From Tetrahymena elliotti 4EA (taxonomy: Eukaryota > Ciliophora > Oligohymenophorea > Hymenostomatida > Tetrahymenidae): 64,000 bases of DNA. The position numbers and the translations under genes are program-made. Below the pieces are notes generated by a model. That model was not told the DNA's origin and did not search any database. It worked only from the letters and a program-made list of their open reading frames with translations. Positions 1-12,724 of the stretch are shown one piece after another. Position 1 is the first letter of the stretch; each line of letters begins with the position of its first letter. The stretch spans positions 293,122-357,121 of the forward strand of contig JH720337.1 in the NCBI GenBank assembly GCA_000231825.2. The letters run 5' to 3'.

Positions 1-144
1 AAAAAATATACATACAAAGTTGTTGTTTTTTTTTGTGATTTAATATACTTCTAGATCTTTTGCAAAATTATTTTAATTATTAATATAGCCAGAGTAATAA
101 AATTTAATTAAATATATTATTCTTATTATTTTTAATTACATTTT
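1..144. other. AT-rich flank downstream of the first gene
   Basis: Non-coding sequence 3' of the minus-strand gene whose TGA stop is at 147-145. It contains only A/T homopolymer-rich DNA; I see no further gene or motif. Confidence 0.6.
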
Positions 145-2967
145 TCAAAAATTTGTGTATGTTTCAGTATATTCTTGTGATATTGAATATGAAACTACAA
201 GGGCTACTTAGAATAAATACCATCCGAACATTCTAGTGAAAATATTTTCAATGAAGTTATGCTTCTGAGCACCTACCCATTTAATCATATCATATTTTAA
301 GTTAAAGTTAATAAAGTAAGAAATTATTATAGCTGTTAGATAGAATATCCAAGTGAAAAAAGCTCTTTCCCAAGTGATTCCTTTAAATATATAAGTTGCT
401 TTGAATTCACAGTTATTGACTACGATGTAAGACTTTACATATCCTGGGACAATAGAATTTGTATAAAACCACCAGTAATACATACCAATCCACACTATAC
501 TTTCTATGTAGAATCCTTCTCTACCTTTTTTATGATCTGGATACTCATTCATTGAGACCTTATATTTTAAATTATCAGGAAAGAGCTAGTAGATTAGTCT
601 TCTTAAATTTATATATAAAACACTGCTTGACTCTAAAATACGTTTCAAAAAAAAAATAGTTCCTAGATACCAAAATTCAAAATTGCTTGTTGAAGTACTA
701 GTCATTATTCCAACTCTCATTCCTAAAATTAGCATATATAATTAATACTAAAAGAAAGTAGCTCTTGTGGCTCCATCTAGGACCATATTAGTGAAGATTT
801 CAAATACCCATTCTAACAAGGGATAAAGAAAGAGAAAAGTACTTCTTCCATCAGAAAAGTTAAGTCTTTTAATCAAGCTCTTGTAGATCGCAGGTAAAGC
901 GTAGTAGATGAAAACAATTATTGCAGCTAAGTTTATATCATACATATACAACCCTCTTCCTTTAGTTCTTATTTTGGTAAACTATTTGAACTTAATGACA
1001 TGTATTGTCATAATATAACCTACTGAGAATATCATTACATAGAACTACCAGTCTTCATTCAACCCAATACCAACTACCATAATAAAGTCAACACCTATAC
1101 CAACAAAAAAAATCATAAAACTTTCTAAAAGCGGGAATCTTTCTTAACTGATTTCTATCATAAGAATATTTTTGCAGCAAATAACTCCAAGTTTCCAAGC
1201 AATTAATTATCTAAATTAATAAAAAATTTCATTTAATTTTGTTTTAAAAATATTAACATTTTACCTGAAAAAAGTCCATAATTAAATAGAGAAATTTTTA
1301 CATTAGCAAACTGATGAGGACTAAAAACAGTAATCATTAATTGATAACTGTACACCCCAAATAAAAAGATGAAGCAAAAATACTATGATCATTGGTATTA
1401 TATATTCGAAAAGGAAAAATTTATAAAATGGCCTCTTGTATTCTGGAATACAAAAAGATCTGTAGCTCTTTTCTAGCTTATGATAAAAGAAGCTAACATT
1501 TTAAATTTTTTGTGCCTTTCTTAGATATTCTATCTCTAAAGGGCTAAGATTTTTAGGTAATAGTTAAATGATATTCTACTACTATAATTCTATATTTTAA
1601 TGAAAATTAGGATCATCTACATTTACTATCTTTCCAACTTGATCTCCTAAAATCATCTTATTGCTGGGCTCTAATGCTAAGTGAGCTGATGTTGTATTGT
1701 TATTTTAATTCTTATTATCTAAAACATAGGTATACATTCCACTATAATTTTTTGCCTTTTAATTGGTATAATAATTCAATCTCTACTACTGATTTGCAGC
1801 TCCTTCAGCTAGAGCAGTATCTCTATAATTAATTGTATTGCTATTTCTATCTTTGATTCCTTCTTCATTTAAAAATATTTAATTATTTTATATGTGATTT
1901 TCTTAATATCCTTGCTTATTCTAAATATTTTAATTCAACTCTAGCTGTTACTATATATTATGTATATTTGGTGCATTATTAGACATATTCAGATCTATTT
2001 TGTTGAAAATTTCTGTTTATTCCAATCTCTATTTTGGCGGAGTAATCAATGGTATATCTGCTTAAGTATGATTTGCTATGTTGTATTAAGTATTATTTAT
2101 ATTTGAAGGGTCTCTTATTGGAGAATTATCATTATAGTTATCCATCACAGTATTGTTGATTTAAGTTCTATCTAGCTAAATCTAATTTTATTATGACTAT
2201 TAATATTGTGATTACTATTATATCTATTTTTGATATGCCTATGTATTTTACATATTCTACTATTATTATACTGTTTAATATTCTTACTTTGGAAACTGCT
2301 AAATACTCCTTTAACTAATATTTGTTGTACCTAAAGGATTTCCATAATTGATCTCCTATACACCTGAATATTGATTCTAATATTAATTATTATTTTATTT
2401 TTATTATGACTATTATTAAAAATTTTGATTGCCATCATTAGTTACAATTGCTAAACTAGTTTTTTTTTATTAGAATTATTTCTGTGGAGAATCTCCATTC
2501 TCAATATTATTGTTCATCTTCATCCCATTTACAAAATTAGATGGGACCCTATTTATGCTTTAGGATGAAGGAGGCCCTTATTGCTGCTACTATTATTAAT
2601 AAAGAAATCCTTCTGTCTGATTTCTGTTGTTGACCTGTCCCATATGTTAAGGATGGAATTGCTCATATTCCTAAGAAAAGGGCTCATTAACTATATTTTG
2701 ATTCAAAGTAGGAGCAAACTAAAAATTTCTTTATTGCTAAATTGAAGTTGAATATTATGGTGTATTGACAGCTCCTCCACCTCCTATTTAATTCATATAA
2801 GCACCTGGTGGCTATTAATACTGTTATTCAAAGTTTCTATTAGGACTTCTCATTGTATCCCAGTCTTCATTAGATGGTAGAGCTTATGAATCATTATCAT
2901 TCTTCATAGGCTATTCCCATATCCTCTGATTTTAATTCTAATTCTACTTATAGTTGTAAGGATACAT
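145..2967 (-). CDS. Gln/Asn-rich N-terminus plus multi-pass membrane protein, function unknown
   Basis: Read with TAA/TAG as Gln, this is a two-exon gene (intron 1264-1211, phase 2) of 922 residues ending in TGA. Roughly residues 1-500 are low complexity, dominated by Gln and Asn and starting MYPYNYKQNQ, and are probably cytosolic and disordered. From about residue 515 there are seven or eight hydrophobic segments. The first (IIPMIIVFLLHLF...) is followed by a short Cys-containing loop; later ones include FMIFFVGIGVDF, INLAAIIVFIYYALP and AFFTWIFYLTAIIISYF. The last stretch (ISQEYTETYTNF) is polar. The start is the only Met near the beginning of the open frame. I do not recognise the family; a ciliate-specific membrane protein is possible. 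It is the last of three consecutive minus-strand genes with long AT-rich spacers, so independent transcription is likely. Confidence 0.8.
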
Positions 2968-3520
2968 TTTGTCTTGCTTATATTTTTATGTTTATTTTAC
3001 TTTATTATTTTCTTTAATCCTTCAAAAGTAATTTAAACTATTTCTTTTTTTTTGAATTATTTTAATAAAAAATGAATTAACTTTCTTCAGTTGATCTTTA
3101 ACGATATTAATCAAACAAACAAATTAGATTGATTTCCTTTTTAAACTATCAATTGCATTATATCCCCAGATTCAATTTTTTTTTTCTGAGAAGAAATAAT
3201 TAAAAAATTTTACTTCACCTCAACCATCATAATAGACTAATCTTAAATACCTCATAATATTCTAAATTTAAAAATAATAAACATTTCTATTGCTTCATTC
3301 CCAATGTTAATTTCCATTTTCAAATTTTTTCTTTCTTTCTCCTATCCTAATTCGAAATCTAGAAATTCAAAACAAACAAATTTTTTCTATTTTCTTAACA
3401 ATTTATTTTAAAACCTCTCAAGAAAATTATTTTTTTTTATCCTACAAAAAGCAAAAAAACATAAAAATTAATAAATAAATAATTAATTAAATTAAAGAAT
3501 ATTCTATTTTATAATTAATA
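2968..3520. other. Intergenic spacer, 553 bp
   Basis: Presumed 5' region of the Gln-rich membrane protein gene and 3' region of the pseudokinase gene, both on the minus strand. Very A/T-rich with T-runs; no recognisable promoter element, repeat or RNA gene. Confidence 0.5.
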
Positions 3521-6462
3521 TCAGTTTTCAATAATCTCTAAAAGCTCTTAGTGTGTTGGTCTATCATCTTCTTCCCACTTAAGCATTTATTCTATTAAAT
3601 TTTTAGTCTTTTCTGAATAATTTGAGTTGGATTTTAGCTTACCAATTCTTGAGTTCAGTAAATCTTTGTTAATGTTTAGGCCATCAATTCCAATTTTAGT
3701 AGTTGCAAAAAGAAGGGTTAATCCTAAACTAAATATGTCTGCCTTATATTGATTGTATAAATTAATTTCATCCTCATTTTTAATAATTTCTTCAATATTA
3801 GCATCAGCAAGGTTTTTGTATTCCTCATAATTTTATTCATCTTCATCTTCTTCAGGATCATAATTTATATTACTCATTTACACTTCAATCTAAAAACGGA
3901 CTTAAGGAGACATAAATGCAATAGAACCTTAGGTTAATATAAGCATATAGTTTTAAGTAAAATGAAATTATTTAGGCCTAAAACTTGTCAGCTTATATTA
4001 TCCATCTTAAGCTAAAACTATTGAAGATGGTTTTATGTCTCTGTGAGCTAAATCAAGTTGATTTTTAATTTACAGCAAACAGCTTATTACATCTTGAGCT
4101 ATTTTTTAAATTACTTAATCATCAAACTGTTCATAAATTTCTATCTACTATTCAATCTAATTTTATAGAGTTTTGTTAGGTATTTCTGTCACCACATAAG
4201 CAATTTATTCAGGTACTATACAATAATGTATTAACTTCATGACTCCTAAAAGTTATAGAAAAACATATTTTATTTTTAAATTGAATTGATTATCATTAAG
4301 GAATTAATTTTTTTAATTGTAAAAATATTGAAGTTTATCATTTAAAATTACCTTTAAATCTACTTAGCTGAAGGTGAGTGCTTATGTATTCTTATATATA
4401 GTCTTGATTCTAGAAAGATTGAATTTTAATTGTTTTAACTAAATAAGCCTTGTTGTGATTAAACTAGTCTACATAAACATCGTAACCATAATTTTGATAT
4501 TCCTTTGCTACTTTATTAAAATAAAAAGAGTGTTTTTATCTCATGTATTATTCTTTTCTCATATATCTCAATTTAAATTGATATAAGGTAATTGAGGTAC
4601 TCTTAAATGTAGATATTTATGCATTTAATTTTCTCTTTATTTTTTAATAGCTATTTAATCTTAGAACTATGTATAGTATAAGTCCTATTGTTATAAACAT
4701 AGGAATTATATTTAATATTTTAGTTCCGAAGTGATAAATATCTGCCTATTATCTTTAATCACCTTCAGCTACCATAAATCTTTTTTATTGATTATTTGTG
4801 AATACAACAAAAGTTTGATTGCTGTTCTTTCTCAAAAAGATTTTATAATCACTATTTACAAGTAATTATTTCCAATTTTCTGGTGTCCTATTTCTTGTAA
4901 CTACTCCAGAGATTAGATTGCATTGGTAATAGTAATTAAGTGAATCTTAAATAAGCAATAAATTTTAATTCAATATCAATATTTTTGGTTTTTCTTATTA
5001 GAAGTTGTAGACTACTATACAATCTATTTAAGATTAAATAATCTCTTTGTTTTAGAATTCTTTCAATTTCTTCATATCATAATAAGCTACCTTAGTTTTT
5101 CCACTTTCATAAGGCTAGATTTAAATTATCCTATTATTTTAGGTGTCTGCTATTAGATATTAATATGTATCTACCTACAAAGAAAACTGCTAGGCTTCTG
5201 CTCTTGATTAACATTAGAGAAGCTTTCTTACTTATTAGTCATTATTAAGATCTTCTTTTATAACAAAACAAACAACTTAATCATATTCATATAAGCTTTC
5301 ATTATTTTTAAATAGTGTTTTTTCTACTTAGTTGTTCATCTATATTTATTCAAACATAATTTTTTCTTAAAGGATTGGAATGAATTTCTCTGAGGATTGT
5401 GAATTTGATTAGCTTATATTACTCTGTAGCTTTTACTACTCTATTTTCATTCTTTTTGAATTTTTTGATACTCCTTTTTTAAGTAGATTTGAATAGTTAA
5501 GAATTGTTTCGTCCTCCTCTTATATGTCTATAAATAAAATTATTAAAAAAATTGAAGTTGTATTTTATTAAATTAAAAACAAATTATTTTATTTAATTGA
5601 TAAAAAAAAAATATTCTTTAGATAAGCTTTGAAATAAATGAAATAATTTACAAGTTTTGTTAGTGTATTATGAAGAAGCTGTAACATTACTTTATGTCTT
5701 ACTTTTTCTTAGGTAGAAAATATCTGCATCTAAAATGTTAATTTTATTATCTTAAAATAAATTCAAATATTTTTCTCTGCCAAGCTTTGTTTAGAGAGTA
5801 TTCTCTAAAAGGAAAGATAGGTAGATTAAGCTGTGCTTCTTTTAAGAAAATTATTAGTCAATATTATTTTTTGTGTAAATATTTTAGAACATTTTCAAAA
5901 TATTTTTCTCAACTTTAATCAAACCCTCAAAAGGTTTAATTTCTCCTAGTTAATTCATTTACCATACTTCGATTTGATGATTGGCTTTATTATCTAAACC
6001 ACAGATAAAAATATTCACCATAAAATCTGTGATTAGTTCATACTCAATTGAGAGAATTTAATAGATTCTTGATTGTTTCTCACTTCTTTTCAGTTGATTA
6101 TCTTAATATGAGATTGACGAAATTATTTGTATTTTAGAAGTTTTGTTTTATGGCAAATACAAAATCTATTTTATTTCTGGTATAAAAGTAAATTTATTAT
6201 ATCTAGAAGGTAGATTCTTGATTGTCATAGATTACTTTAATTGCTCAAACTTGCTTATTGAGAAATCGCTGTATAACTTTATTTAATCTGATTCTCTTTC
6301 TGGTTAAATAATAAGAGCTATATCTAATATATTATCATAAAAGAACTATCCTTTATTAGAAAAATCCCCATTATTTATAAAATATTCAAGTTAAGGAGTA
6401 TCTAATTGCTAAGATTAGTAAGTTGATAACAAGATGAAGAGAATTAAAATCACTCTTTTCAT
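3521..6462 (-). CDS. Receptor-like transmembrane pseudokinase
   Basis: Three exons (introns 5651-5528 and 4351-4246) give 903 residues. A signal peptide (MKRVILILFILLSTYQSQ) is followed by an ectodomain of about 520 residues rich in Gln, Ser and Asn, a transmembrane helix near residue 540 (IIPMFITIGLILYIVL), and a cytosolic protein-kinase fold. The lobe order is recognisable: AYLVKTIKI carries the beta-3 Lys position, then LDLAHRDIKPSSIVL is the catalytic loop, GSIAFMSPQ stands where APE should be, and ADIFSLGLTLLF is the F helix. The HRD Asp is kept, but the metal-binding Asn of HRDxKxxN is Ser, and the DFG motif reads TSF near residue 752. Without both metal ligands, normal phosphotransfer is unlikely, so I infer a signalling pseudokinase. 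The ligand and pathway are unknown. Confidence 0.82.
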
Positions 6463-7039
6463 TTTAAAAAGATTGAAAATTAGTAGTTTTGACTATAATT
6501 TAATTACTTTTTAAATATCAATTGCAGATCAAAAGTTGACTTTTGCTTTTTTTGATATTTTGATTAATTTTAAATGAAATCTAAATAAAGGTTTTCATTA
6601 CTCTAAATAATTTTTTTACCAATTTATCTTAAAATGTTAACAAATACTATTGAAAACTTTTGTAGATATCTTCAAAAAGCAAATATTTAGAGTAACCTCA
6701 GAAAATTTCATGTTATTTATTGAAAGGTTCATCAAAATTTTTAATTTTATATCTATTAGTTAATTATTGTAATCTCTCTTAATTTTTTGCCTGAATAAAT
6801 AAAAATACTAAAAAAATTGTTAATAAAAAAATTGCAAAATAGTAATTGATAGAATCTAAATTTTTTGGTGTAGATTGCCAATTATTTTCATTAATTACAT
6901 GCTTTTAAGGTATATCTTAATTATTTGTTAATAATAGAAAGAGAATAAATGAGCAATTTTATACAAAAAACAACAAAGATGCTAATTAATAAAATGAAAT
7001 CTTTTTTATTTAAAAATTTTAGATTGTTTTGATGAATTT
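6463..7039. other. Intergenic spacer, 577 bp
   Basis: Lies between the TERT stop codon and the start of the pseudokinase gene, both on the minus strand. Long A/T runs only; no gene, repeat or RNA structure that I can support. Confidence 0.5.
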
Positions 7040-10000
7040 TCAGTTGATATTCATTTGATGAGAGGACATATTTTTGGAAGAAATTTTAGGAAGTAATACT
7101 TTTATATCTTAAACAAGGTTATTTTAATCTATGAATTGAATTGCATCTAACTCTTTTTTATTTAATTCAAATTTTTACTGAGAAATCTATTCTTTTAAAC
7201 TTTTACAACCTTCTCTGAGATAGAAAAATTTTGAGGTTCTTATTTTTTGTAGCAATTTAATGAGATACCCTTTGAACTATTTTTTCTTTTTCAAGTAGAT
7301 AACAATAATATCCCAAATGATCCTAATATTTCAATTAATATAAAAAATTAAAGTTCTGTTTATTTCAATTCTTAGAATTGTAAATAAACTTTAAGTTTTA
7401 TATTTTACCATGAATAAAGATTTTTGAATATTTCTTTAATATCTTAACTGATTTTATCTTCAAATTATAAATAGCATAGAATTTTACAAACATCTTCAAC
7501 AGTAAAGAATAAAATATCTATTTATTTTTAAAAAGTTTATTAAAACATCTTCAATATGAAAAGTAAATTAAAATACCCTTTAGAAAATTTTCGTTTGTTT
7601 TCTTTTTCCCAAACTATAATTAATATTGCTTGGATTTTTTAAGATCTATTTAGAATAATTTAATCATAAAAGGATAGAATTTCATAATTGTTGCCTATTT
7701 TATTATATATTTTTTGTTTTTTATCCTTTTGTTTTTAATAAAGAGCTTTTAATTGATAAATTACTTTGCTATGGTGATAAAGTTATCTGCAGAGCCCCTC
7801 AAAAGAATTAATATTTGGATTGAAATAATCAATAAGTTAATTTAAGAATAAGCTTTTTTAAATATAAATTAAAATGAATAAAATTAAACAAATGAAATAA
7901 TTACCTTCTTAGTTTATTTTTAAGTTATGACTTTAAATTCTTTATAGAAATAGTAACATTTATGGTTTGGTTAATTTCTAATTAATTTTATTTCATTAAT
8001 ATTATTTTTTACTAAAATATCTAAATATACCTTGTTATATTTATTTTTATATTGATTTGATTTCTAATGTATTCATATCTATACTCTTACCAATCCACTA
8101 ACACTCATCTTTTAATTATAAAATTATTTATTCATGTTTTTTATTAATGAAATTACTTTAAACGCTTATTTTGAAATGCTCTAAATTGTAATCTTTCTAA
8201 GGAAACTAAAAGTTAGTCGTAATTTTTTAATCATTAAACATAAAGCCATTATCACTAGCACATTTTTATAGTTATACAATTAAATTTAGTGCATTTTATT
8301 TTGAGTCAGACATAAACAAATAATCATCAGTCAATCTCATTAGTAAGTTAATATGATCATTTTATTATTGAATATCTTTCAGGAATTTAGTATATTCTTC
8401 TTCTAATTTACCAAAATAAAAAGAACAAAGCACACCTGATATGTTAAGGCCTTAAGGGATACCCCTTTTCTATCTAAATTTAACTTTATTAAACTAAAAA
8501 AACTTAAAACTAATAAAGGCAAGTTAAATAAAAGATAAAATAAATTCAGAACAATTTGTTACACTAATGACATTAAATTGGCTGATATGCTTCAAGTGAT
8601 TATGTATAATTTCTTTAGTTATGCATCTTGGTTTATCTTAATTGATTACAATAAAAGGTCTATCGTCTTATTAAACTTCTTTAAAACCCTTTTCCATAAT
8701 TTAATTATCGTCATACAAACTATAAGCAATATATCTCTCTTTCAGGTTGAAGTAATAAGGAAAATTTATATTGTCTGCTTTAAAGGGTTTTTTGATAGTT
8801 TTTTCTTCTTCAATTTCCATAGCACTGCCGCCTTAAAGAAAAATCATGAAAATTTTTTTTAATTTATGAAATAATGAATTTACTTTAATCTTAGATTTAT
8901 AAAAGTGGGCGCTTATTTCTTTAAAAGAGTAAATACTTATTAATAAAATATGTGTCTTGCTAATTATTAATAAAATAATTTTAATTATTTTTATTATTTG
9001 AACATTTTTTACAATCAAATCACTTTCATTGAAGAAATTTAATAGCTTCATTTAGTCAATTGAGTCATAACACTTCTTGATATCTAAAGTCACATAATAT
9101 AATTAAGGTCTCCCCTTATTATTCCATTTTTCTATGAATTATGCAAACTTTTCTGAAATTTATTTATTATCGAAAACAGAATATCCAACCTTTAATCCCA
9201 ATACATCTTTTAAATTCCTGAATACAAGCTGACTATCCATAAGAATTTAGTTTAGATTTAATTTAATATTTTTTTGCTTATCTTTTCTTAAAAAAGTCAT
9301 AATAGGTCTGAATGATCCTTTTTTAGGTATAATTCTTAATTTCCCTTAAGGATATTTCTAGAATGAGTCTTCTGGTATCATTTTTTCTTAAACCTTTTCT
9401 AAATTTTCTTCTTCAAGCTTATGTTTAAATAAAAATCTTAGTAATTATTGATTATAAAATATTATTTACTTTAACAATTGTTAATTTACTAACTAACTTC
9501 CATATTGGTTTTCTGTAGTAAAATATTTAACTTCCTTCTTTATGCTTTTCAGTCACATAAAAGTTATATCTTAAGACAGGGATAATAATTTTATTAATGA
9601 TAAACACTATCAAATCTCCTAGAATCTTTCTTTTGTCAGAAATGTATTTTCTTTTTTAAGTAAATTTTAAATTGTTTATATCTACAAACCACTCTACATC
9701 AAACACATCCATAAAACAAATATAATCAAGTACTTTTTGATTTTCAAATCTCTTCATGCTCACAAATTCATGTAATTCTAATTATGAATAAAACAACTTT
9801 TAAAATTGAATTTCTTTTAAATAAAAATAAATTTTTTTACTCTCTTAGAACACTTTGAAATTCTTTTTACCAAGCAATTAATTTGGAATACAATTTTGAA
9901 TTATTTTTCTTAAAAAATTCGTTATTTGCTTATAGGTAATCTCTGCTTCATAAAGCTAATTAAATAAATTTTCACAGCTCTACTCTATTAATGAAAAAAT

Positions 10001-11681
10001 AAATTATTTTTTTTAAAATAAAAAAAATTTTACAGTTAACTTTATTTTCACTTTAAACAATTTGTTTCACTTAATTTTTCAGGCTTTGATAATTGTCTGG
10101 TAATTTGCAATGTTTTTTAAGCAAAACATTGAAATTGATATTCTTAAAGTTCCCAACTATCTTTTCAGTAAAATCAATAAATGCATCTCTTTCCCTTTTA
10201 TTTTTTATAATGAGTAGATTATGATAAGACCTATTTATTAAATAATTTATCTACTCTTGGCAAGAAAAGTTCTTGCTTTGATATTCCTATTACAAAGTCT
10301 TCTTAACTATATTTTATGGGTGATCTGGTTCTATCTTATCAGTATTAATGAATTGTCTTCCTAGCTATTTTTCTTATATTATTTTGAAATGCAAGCTCTT
10401 CCTGATATCTGAGAAGTTGAAAAAGCCTATTTAAAACATTTCAAAAATAATCAATATTGTATATCAATAAAATAAATAAATACTAGATTTGAAAACTCCT
10501 GGTTCTCTTCCCATGTGGTTACAATAGAATATCTATGATCTTTATATTTCAGGGTAGATATACTGCTAGATTTCCTACTTTTTCTCATTTTAGCCATTTG
10601 TTTGGTTAAAGTTATTGTTAGCTTTAAAGTTATTTTTGTACCATTTTTCTTAATTTTTCAAAGTATTTTATTACTAATTAAATCTGAGAATCAAATAAAT
10701 TATATTTACTTTATTTTACCTAAACAGAAAAATATTAATTCAAACAGACTCCTGCTACCTACAGATACCCATTTTATTCTACTTTAGTAAATACCTTGAA
10801 ATAATTTAACATAAATATTTAAAAAATAATAAATTTTCAAAATCTAAATAATTTAATTCTAAGAAGGTTATTAATTTATTTTTAAAAGTTCTGTTAAATA
10901 TCTTATTATTCTTCATTTAAATTTTAGTTAATCCTATATTAATAGAAGAAAGTGGTTGGAAAATTCAAGATAAGTATTTTCAAATATTCATTTTATTTCT
11001 GCAAAATGACATTTTTTTTATTTTGTAACATTATCTTTGAAATAAAATTTTGATACTAAAAGAGGATCTTTTTAAAATTAGTAAGTAGAATTATCAAAAA
11101 TTATTGATTACCAAAAAATCGATTAAAAAATATTTGAAATCTTCTTCTCCCAAGATGTTCAAAAGATTTCTAAAATTTGATGAGTATAGGGTTTGCCTTG
11201 AGAGATTTATATTTTCATACTCAACATAGAACCCTATTGTTGTTGTTCCAATTTATTGCACAAAATTTTATTTATTGCCTAACAAAACGATGCTATCATC
11301 TATCACCTAATAAAAGATTATTAAAACTTATAATATTATTTCAAAAAAATAAATTTACTTGTTTTATGGTCAATTAGCAAGAGTTTGGTTCATTCTATTT
11401 TTGCTTGTAATTCTAAACTAAATTTTGCTCACATGCGATAATTGATGTTTTTAAAAACTCTCTAATATAAATTGAGTGTGTCTTATAATATTTATTTTGG
11501 TTAACAAATCTTACTAAAAATAGGCATCAAGTTCAGTCATTTAAGATATTTTTTCTGTTGCTATCAAAAAATCATAAAGATTAGATACATATTTTAGGAC
11601 TGAAATTTATTTTAAAACAGTTAATAAATCTTCTTATCGTGTTAGCATCTATTTATTGGTGTTGCTATTAATTTTCTACAT
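7040..11681 (-). CDS. TERT: Telomerase reverse transcriptase
   Basis: Catalytic subunit of telomerase, which copies the telomerase RNA template onto chromosome ends in the nucleus. Nineteen exons and 18 introns (317 nt for intron 3, otherwise 48-86 nt) give 1111 residues, close to the T. thermophila protein as I recall it. The N-terminal TEN domain (MQKINSNTNKQMLTRQEDLL) is followed by the RNA-binding region and a T motif near residues 468-490 (FYVTEKHKEGSQIFYYRKP). Motif 1 reads RIIPKKGSFRPIMTF, motif A VTLDIKKCYDSID (Asp at about 612), motif B' GIPQGLNISGVLCS and motif C MRLTDDYLFMSD (Asp pair at about 806-807). All three catalytic Asp are present, so it looks functional. It ends in a thumb domain (ISSKNMSSHQMNIN). 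It is transcribed divergently from transketolase across 1.04 kb. Homology to ciliate TERT is unmistakable, and exon lengths sum to 1112 codons. Confidence 0.97.
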
Positions 11682-12724
11682 TATTTTTTAGGAACTTATG
11701 ATTTCTGGATTCAGTTTAATAAATTAAAATATTTGATATTTAATCGAATCTTTCACTAATAAAATTACACTTTTGATGGGATATAAAATATAGTTCATTG
11801 TTAGCAACCAAGTTAAAACCAAAATGTATTATTATAATATGCATTTTCTATTTTAATTGTTTAGAATTTTTATTTTTTTAAAAGAAATGATTTTAATTTT
11901 ATTTTTTTGTTTAATAATTAAAAAAAGAAAACAATTTTAATTTTGAAACAAGAGAGAATAGTAGTTCTAATATTAATTGTAATCACTAATACAATTTAAA
12001 GGTAAGATAATATATGATTCTGAATATATAAAAAATTGTATTTTTTATGGATTTTAATAAATTTTATATTTATTTTCTAAGCGGGAAAAAGTAAAAATTG
12101 CATAATTTAATAAAATTTTATTTCATATTGATTGAAATTACAATTGGAATAAAAATAAATAAATAGCTAGAGCATTTAGAGTCTGATATTAAATCAAAAT
12201 ATTTTAAATTTACTATTCATACTCTAATCATTAAAATTTAACTTAAGAAAGATAATTGGAATTTATTTATTTGCTTAGCCTCTTTTGAGTATATGTTATT
12301 AATGGTAAATTCATATTACCCTTTTAGTACTTTAGCCAACCCAAAATAAATGAACAAGCAAATATATTAATGAATTAATAAAAGATAATTATAAAATACA
12401 GATTAAATTGCTTATTTACTTACTAAATATCTAAAAGCTTTGCAAACATCTCTTTGAAAATAGATAAATTATCAATAATTGTCTTAATAGATTATGCGAA
12501 TTAATGAATGAATCAATCAAATCGATTTTTCTAATTTTCATTGATTTGTAAAAAAGCTCTATTGATTTTTAAATAGAAATCTATATACAAAAGAAATTTT
12601 CAATAGACTTATCATTAATTCATATCTTGTCAATATTTAACCAATCTTCATTATAATAATATTTATTAACAAATAAAAAACAAAAATTAATCTAATAACT
12701 AAAAAAAAAAATCTTTACATAGAA
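11682..12724. other. Divergent promoter region between TERT and transketolase
   Basis: 1043 bp between two start codons pointing away from each other, so it must carry both promoters. A/T-rich with one GC-rich E2F-like motif at 12078-12090, annotated separately. Just upstream of the transketolase ATG the plus strand is a long A-rich leader, as is usual before ciliate starts. Confidence 0.6.
12078..12090 (+). promoter_or_regulatory. E2F-like site (CTAAGCGGGAAAA)
   Basis: A GCGGGAA core in otherwise nearly GC-free DNA matches the E2F/DP consensus half (TTTSGCGGGAA). It lies about 400 bp upstream of the TERT start and about 640 bp upstream of the transketolase start. TERT expression tied to S phase would be a sensible reason, but function is inferred from the motif only. 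Confidence 0.3.

Noticed and set aside
1131..1140. GCGGGAA motif as another E2F-like site
   Set aside because: It lies inside the coding exon of the minus-strand membrane protein (Phe-Pro-Leu codons), not in a promoter.
8578..8862. 94-residue plus-strand frame
   Set aside because: Antisense to TERT exon 12; the opposite strand encodes the conserved segment between motifs A and B'.
10602..10787. 61-residue plus-strand frame
   Set aside because: Antisense to TERT exons 4 and 5 and the intron between them, which match ciliate TERT on the minus strand.
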